From Clostridium sp. 26_22 (GTDB lineage Bacteria > Bacillota > Clostridia > TANB77 > CAG-508): a stretch of DNA of 13,427 bases. Location of the stretch: positions 1-13,427 of the forward strand of contig MNRP01000014.1 in the NCBI GenBank assembly GCA_001916005.1. The letters run 5' to 3'. The notes beneath the pieces were generated by a model, which was not told the origin of the DNA, ran no database searches, and worked only from the letters and a program-made list of their open reading frames with translations. The position numbers were made by a program, and so were the translations under genes. Shown here piece by piece: positions 12,782-13,427 of this stretch (position 1 is the first letter of the stretch; each line of letters opens with the position of its first letter).

Positions 12782-12907
12782 ATGACAGGCTCTAAACAGA
12801 CACATATATTTAAAAGGAAAAGTGGAAAGCTTGTGACTGGAAGAGTGCATGGGACAACTGAAATAAAGTATGATATAGATTTTGGGATAGATGATATGGA
12901 ATTTTAG
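12782..12907 (+). other. Short orphan ORF, possible gene 3' remnant
   Basis: A 41-codon frame starting MTGSKQTHIFKRKSGKLVTG and ending DIDFGIDDMEF. I do not recognise it. It has no ribosome binding site, starts just where the SpoIVA similarity ends, and is followed 26 bases later by a terminator. It could be the tail of a plus-strand gene whose front was lost at the junction. It may also be a chance frame. Confidence 0.3.
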
Positions 12908-12932
12908 AAAATTTTAAAATTTAGAATTTTAG

Positions 12933-12970
12933 AAATAAGTTTTAGATTTATAGTCTAAGGCTTATTTTTT
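12933..12970 (+). terminator. Rho-independent terminator
   Basis: AAATAAG (12933-12939) pairs with CTTATTT (12961-12967), and inside TTAGA (12942-12946) pairs with TCTAA (12954-12958). A T run ends the structure. It points on the plus strand and would end any transcript passing through the orphan ORF before metK. Confidence 0.65.
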
Positions 12971-13066
12971 ATATATGAAATTATTTATAACAAAGTTATT
13001 AAAATTAAAACTGAAAAAATTAATATAAATATGGATTCGAGTAATTTATTATTTTTTAAATTTAAA

Positions 13067-13090
13067 CGCCACAAAATCGATTTTGGGGCG
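13067..13090 (+). repeat. Unexplained hairpin in the metK leader
   Basis: CGCC (13067-13070) pairs with GGCG (13087-13090), and CAAAAT (13072-13077) pairs with ATTTTG (13080-13085), with one A-G mismatch between the two helices. It is the only GC-containing element in the AT-rich 195 bases before metK. No T run follows, so it is not a terminator. It does not match the S-box or other SAM riboswitch cores I know. It could be a regulatory leader or a repeat remnant. Confidence 0.5.
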
Positions 13091-13165
13091 AGAAAGTAGG
13101 GAGTAAATGTTTAGATAAAAATAATAATCTATATGAAAAATAAGAAAGGAGAGATTTGTAAAAAT

Positions 13166-13427
13166 ATGAAAAAATACAAACATTATTATTTAACAAGTGA
13201 AAGTGTTACAGAAGGACATCCTGATAAAGTAGCTGATTTAATATCAGATGCAATATTGGATGAATGCTTAAAACAAGACAAAGAATCAAGAGTAGCAGTT
13301 GAAACTCTTATATCAAAAGATAAAGTAGTTGTTGCAGGACAAATAACATCAAATGCAACAATTGATATAGAAAAAATAGTAAGAGAAAAATTAAAAGAAG
13401 TAGGTTATACAGATTCAAAAATAAATA
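13166..13427 (+). CDS. metK: S-adenosylmethionine synthetase (5' part, runs off the window)
   Basis: ATG 13166 opens a frame to the window end, 87 codons: MKKYKHYYLTSESVTEGHPD, then KVADLISDAILDECLKQD, RVAVETLISKDKVVVAGQIT and a helix ending KEVGYTDSKI. TSESVTEGHPDKVADLISDAILD is the MetK N-terminal signature; His and Asp of GHPDK bind ATP and metal. The enzyme makes SAM from methionine and ATP, the donor used by PrmC and RlmN upstream. The RBS is AAGGAGAG (13146-13153), 12 bases from ATG. About 400 residues are expected, so roughly a fifth is seen. No intact gene lies between it and rlmN. Confidence 0.96.
   Translation, partial: MKKYKHYYLTSESVTEGHPDKVADLISDAILDECLKQDKESRVAVETLISKDKVVVAGQITSNATIDIEKIVREKLKEVGYTDSKIN

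Noticed and set aside
13000..13165. S-box (SAM-I) riboswitch before metK
   Set aside because: The conserved S-box core, kink-turn and terminator are not seen; only one simple hairpin is present.

Overview
The window is very AT-rich DNA with A/T-ending codons, consistent with an uncultured, gut-type, low-GC member of the Clostridia. Three things support this: a sigma-K gene and a SpoIVA fragment (endospore genes), Gram-positive L1 and L10 leader regulation, and strong GGAGGTG-type ribosome binding sites. The species cannot be named from the sequence.

Layout. (1) Positions 1-306 are the 3' end of an rRNA operon (23S tail and 5S). (2) Positions 332-1468 hold a promoter and two overlapping genes: a J-domain-like protein without HPD and a flavin-reductase-like protein. 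(3) Positions 1492-5140 are the classic transcription/translation operon rpmG-secE-nusG-rplK-rplA-rplJ-rplL, with an L1-type site before rplA and an L10 leader/attenuator before rplJ. It ends in a strong terminator, so rpoB does not follow rplL. (4) Positions 5156-6371 hold mtnN (MTA/SAH nucleosidase) and an unrecognised acidic 105-residue protein. (5) Positions 6375-6810 hold an elongator tRNA-Met(CAT) unit that converges on a 6S RNA gene on the minus strand. (6) Positions 6924-8390 hold sigK, with its pro-sequence and in one piece, and an unrecognised gene. (7) Positions 8405-12382 are an operon prmC-whiA-hemW-rlmN. (8) Positions 12383-13165 are an accessory patch: a 105-bp near-perfect inverted repeat, a 3' fragment of spoIVA on the minus strand, a 41-codon orphan ORF with a terminator, and an unexplained hairpin. 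(9) metK starts at 13166 and runs off the window.

Working together: most genes serve protein synthesis (rRNA, ribosomal proteins, NusG, release-factor methylation, tRNA-Met, RlmN) and methionine/SAM use (MetK makes SAM; PrmC and RlmN use it for methylation; HemW is also a radical-SAM protein; MtnN recycles MTA and SAH). 6S RNA and SigK both act on RNA polymerase.

The most notable pattern is that four genes have broken reading frames: rplK, rplL, whiA and the gene at 7742. In each, the remaining sequence is well preserved. Since L11, L12 and WhiA are core proteins, sequencing or assembly error is the most likely cause, but recoding cannot be excluded from the sequence alone. I see no CRISPR array, phage, intact transposase, defence system or biosynthetic cluster. 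The best candidates for something new are the inverted-repeat element with its gene debris, and two or three unrecognised small genes.
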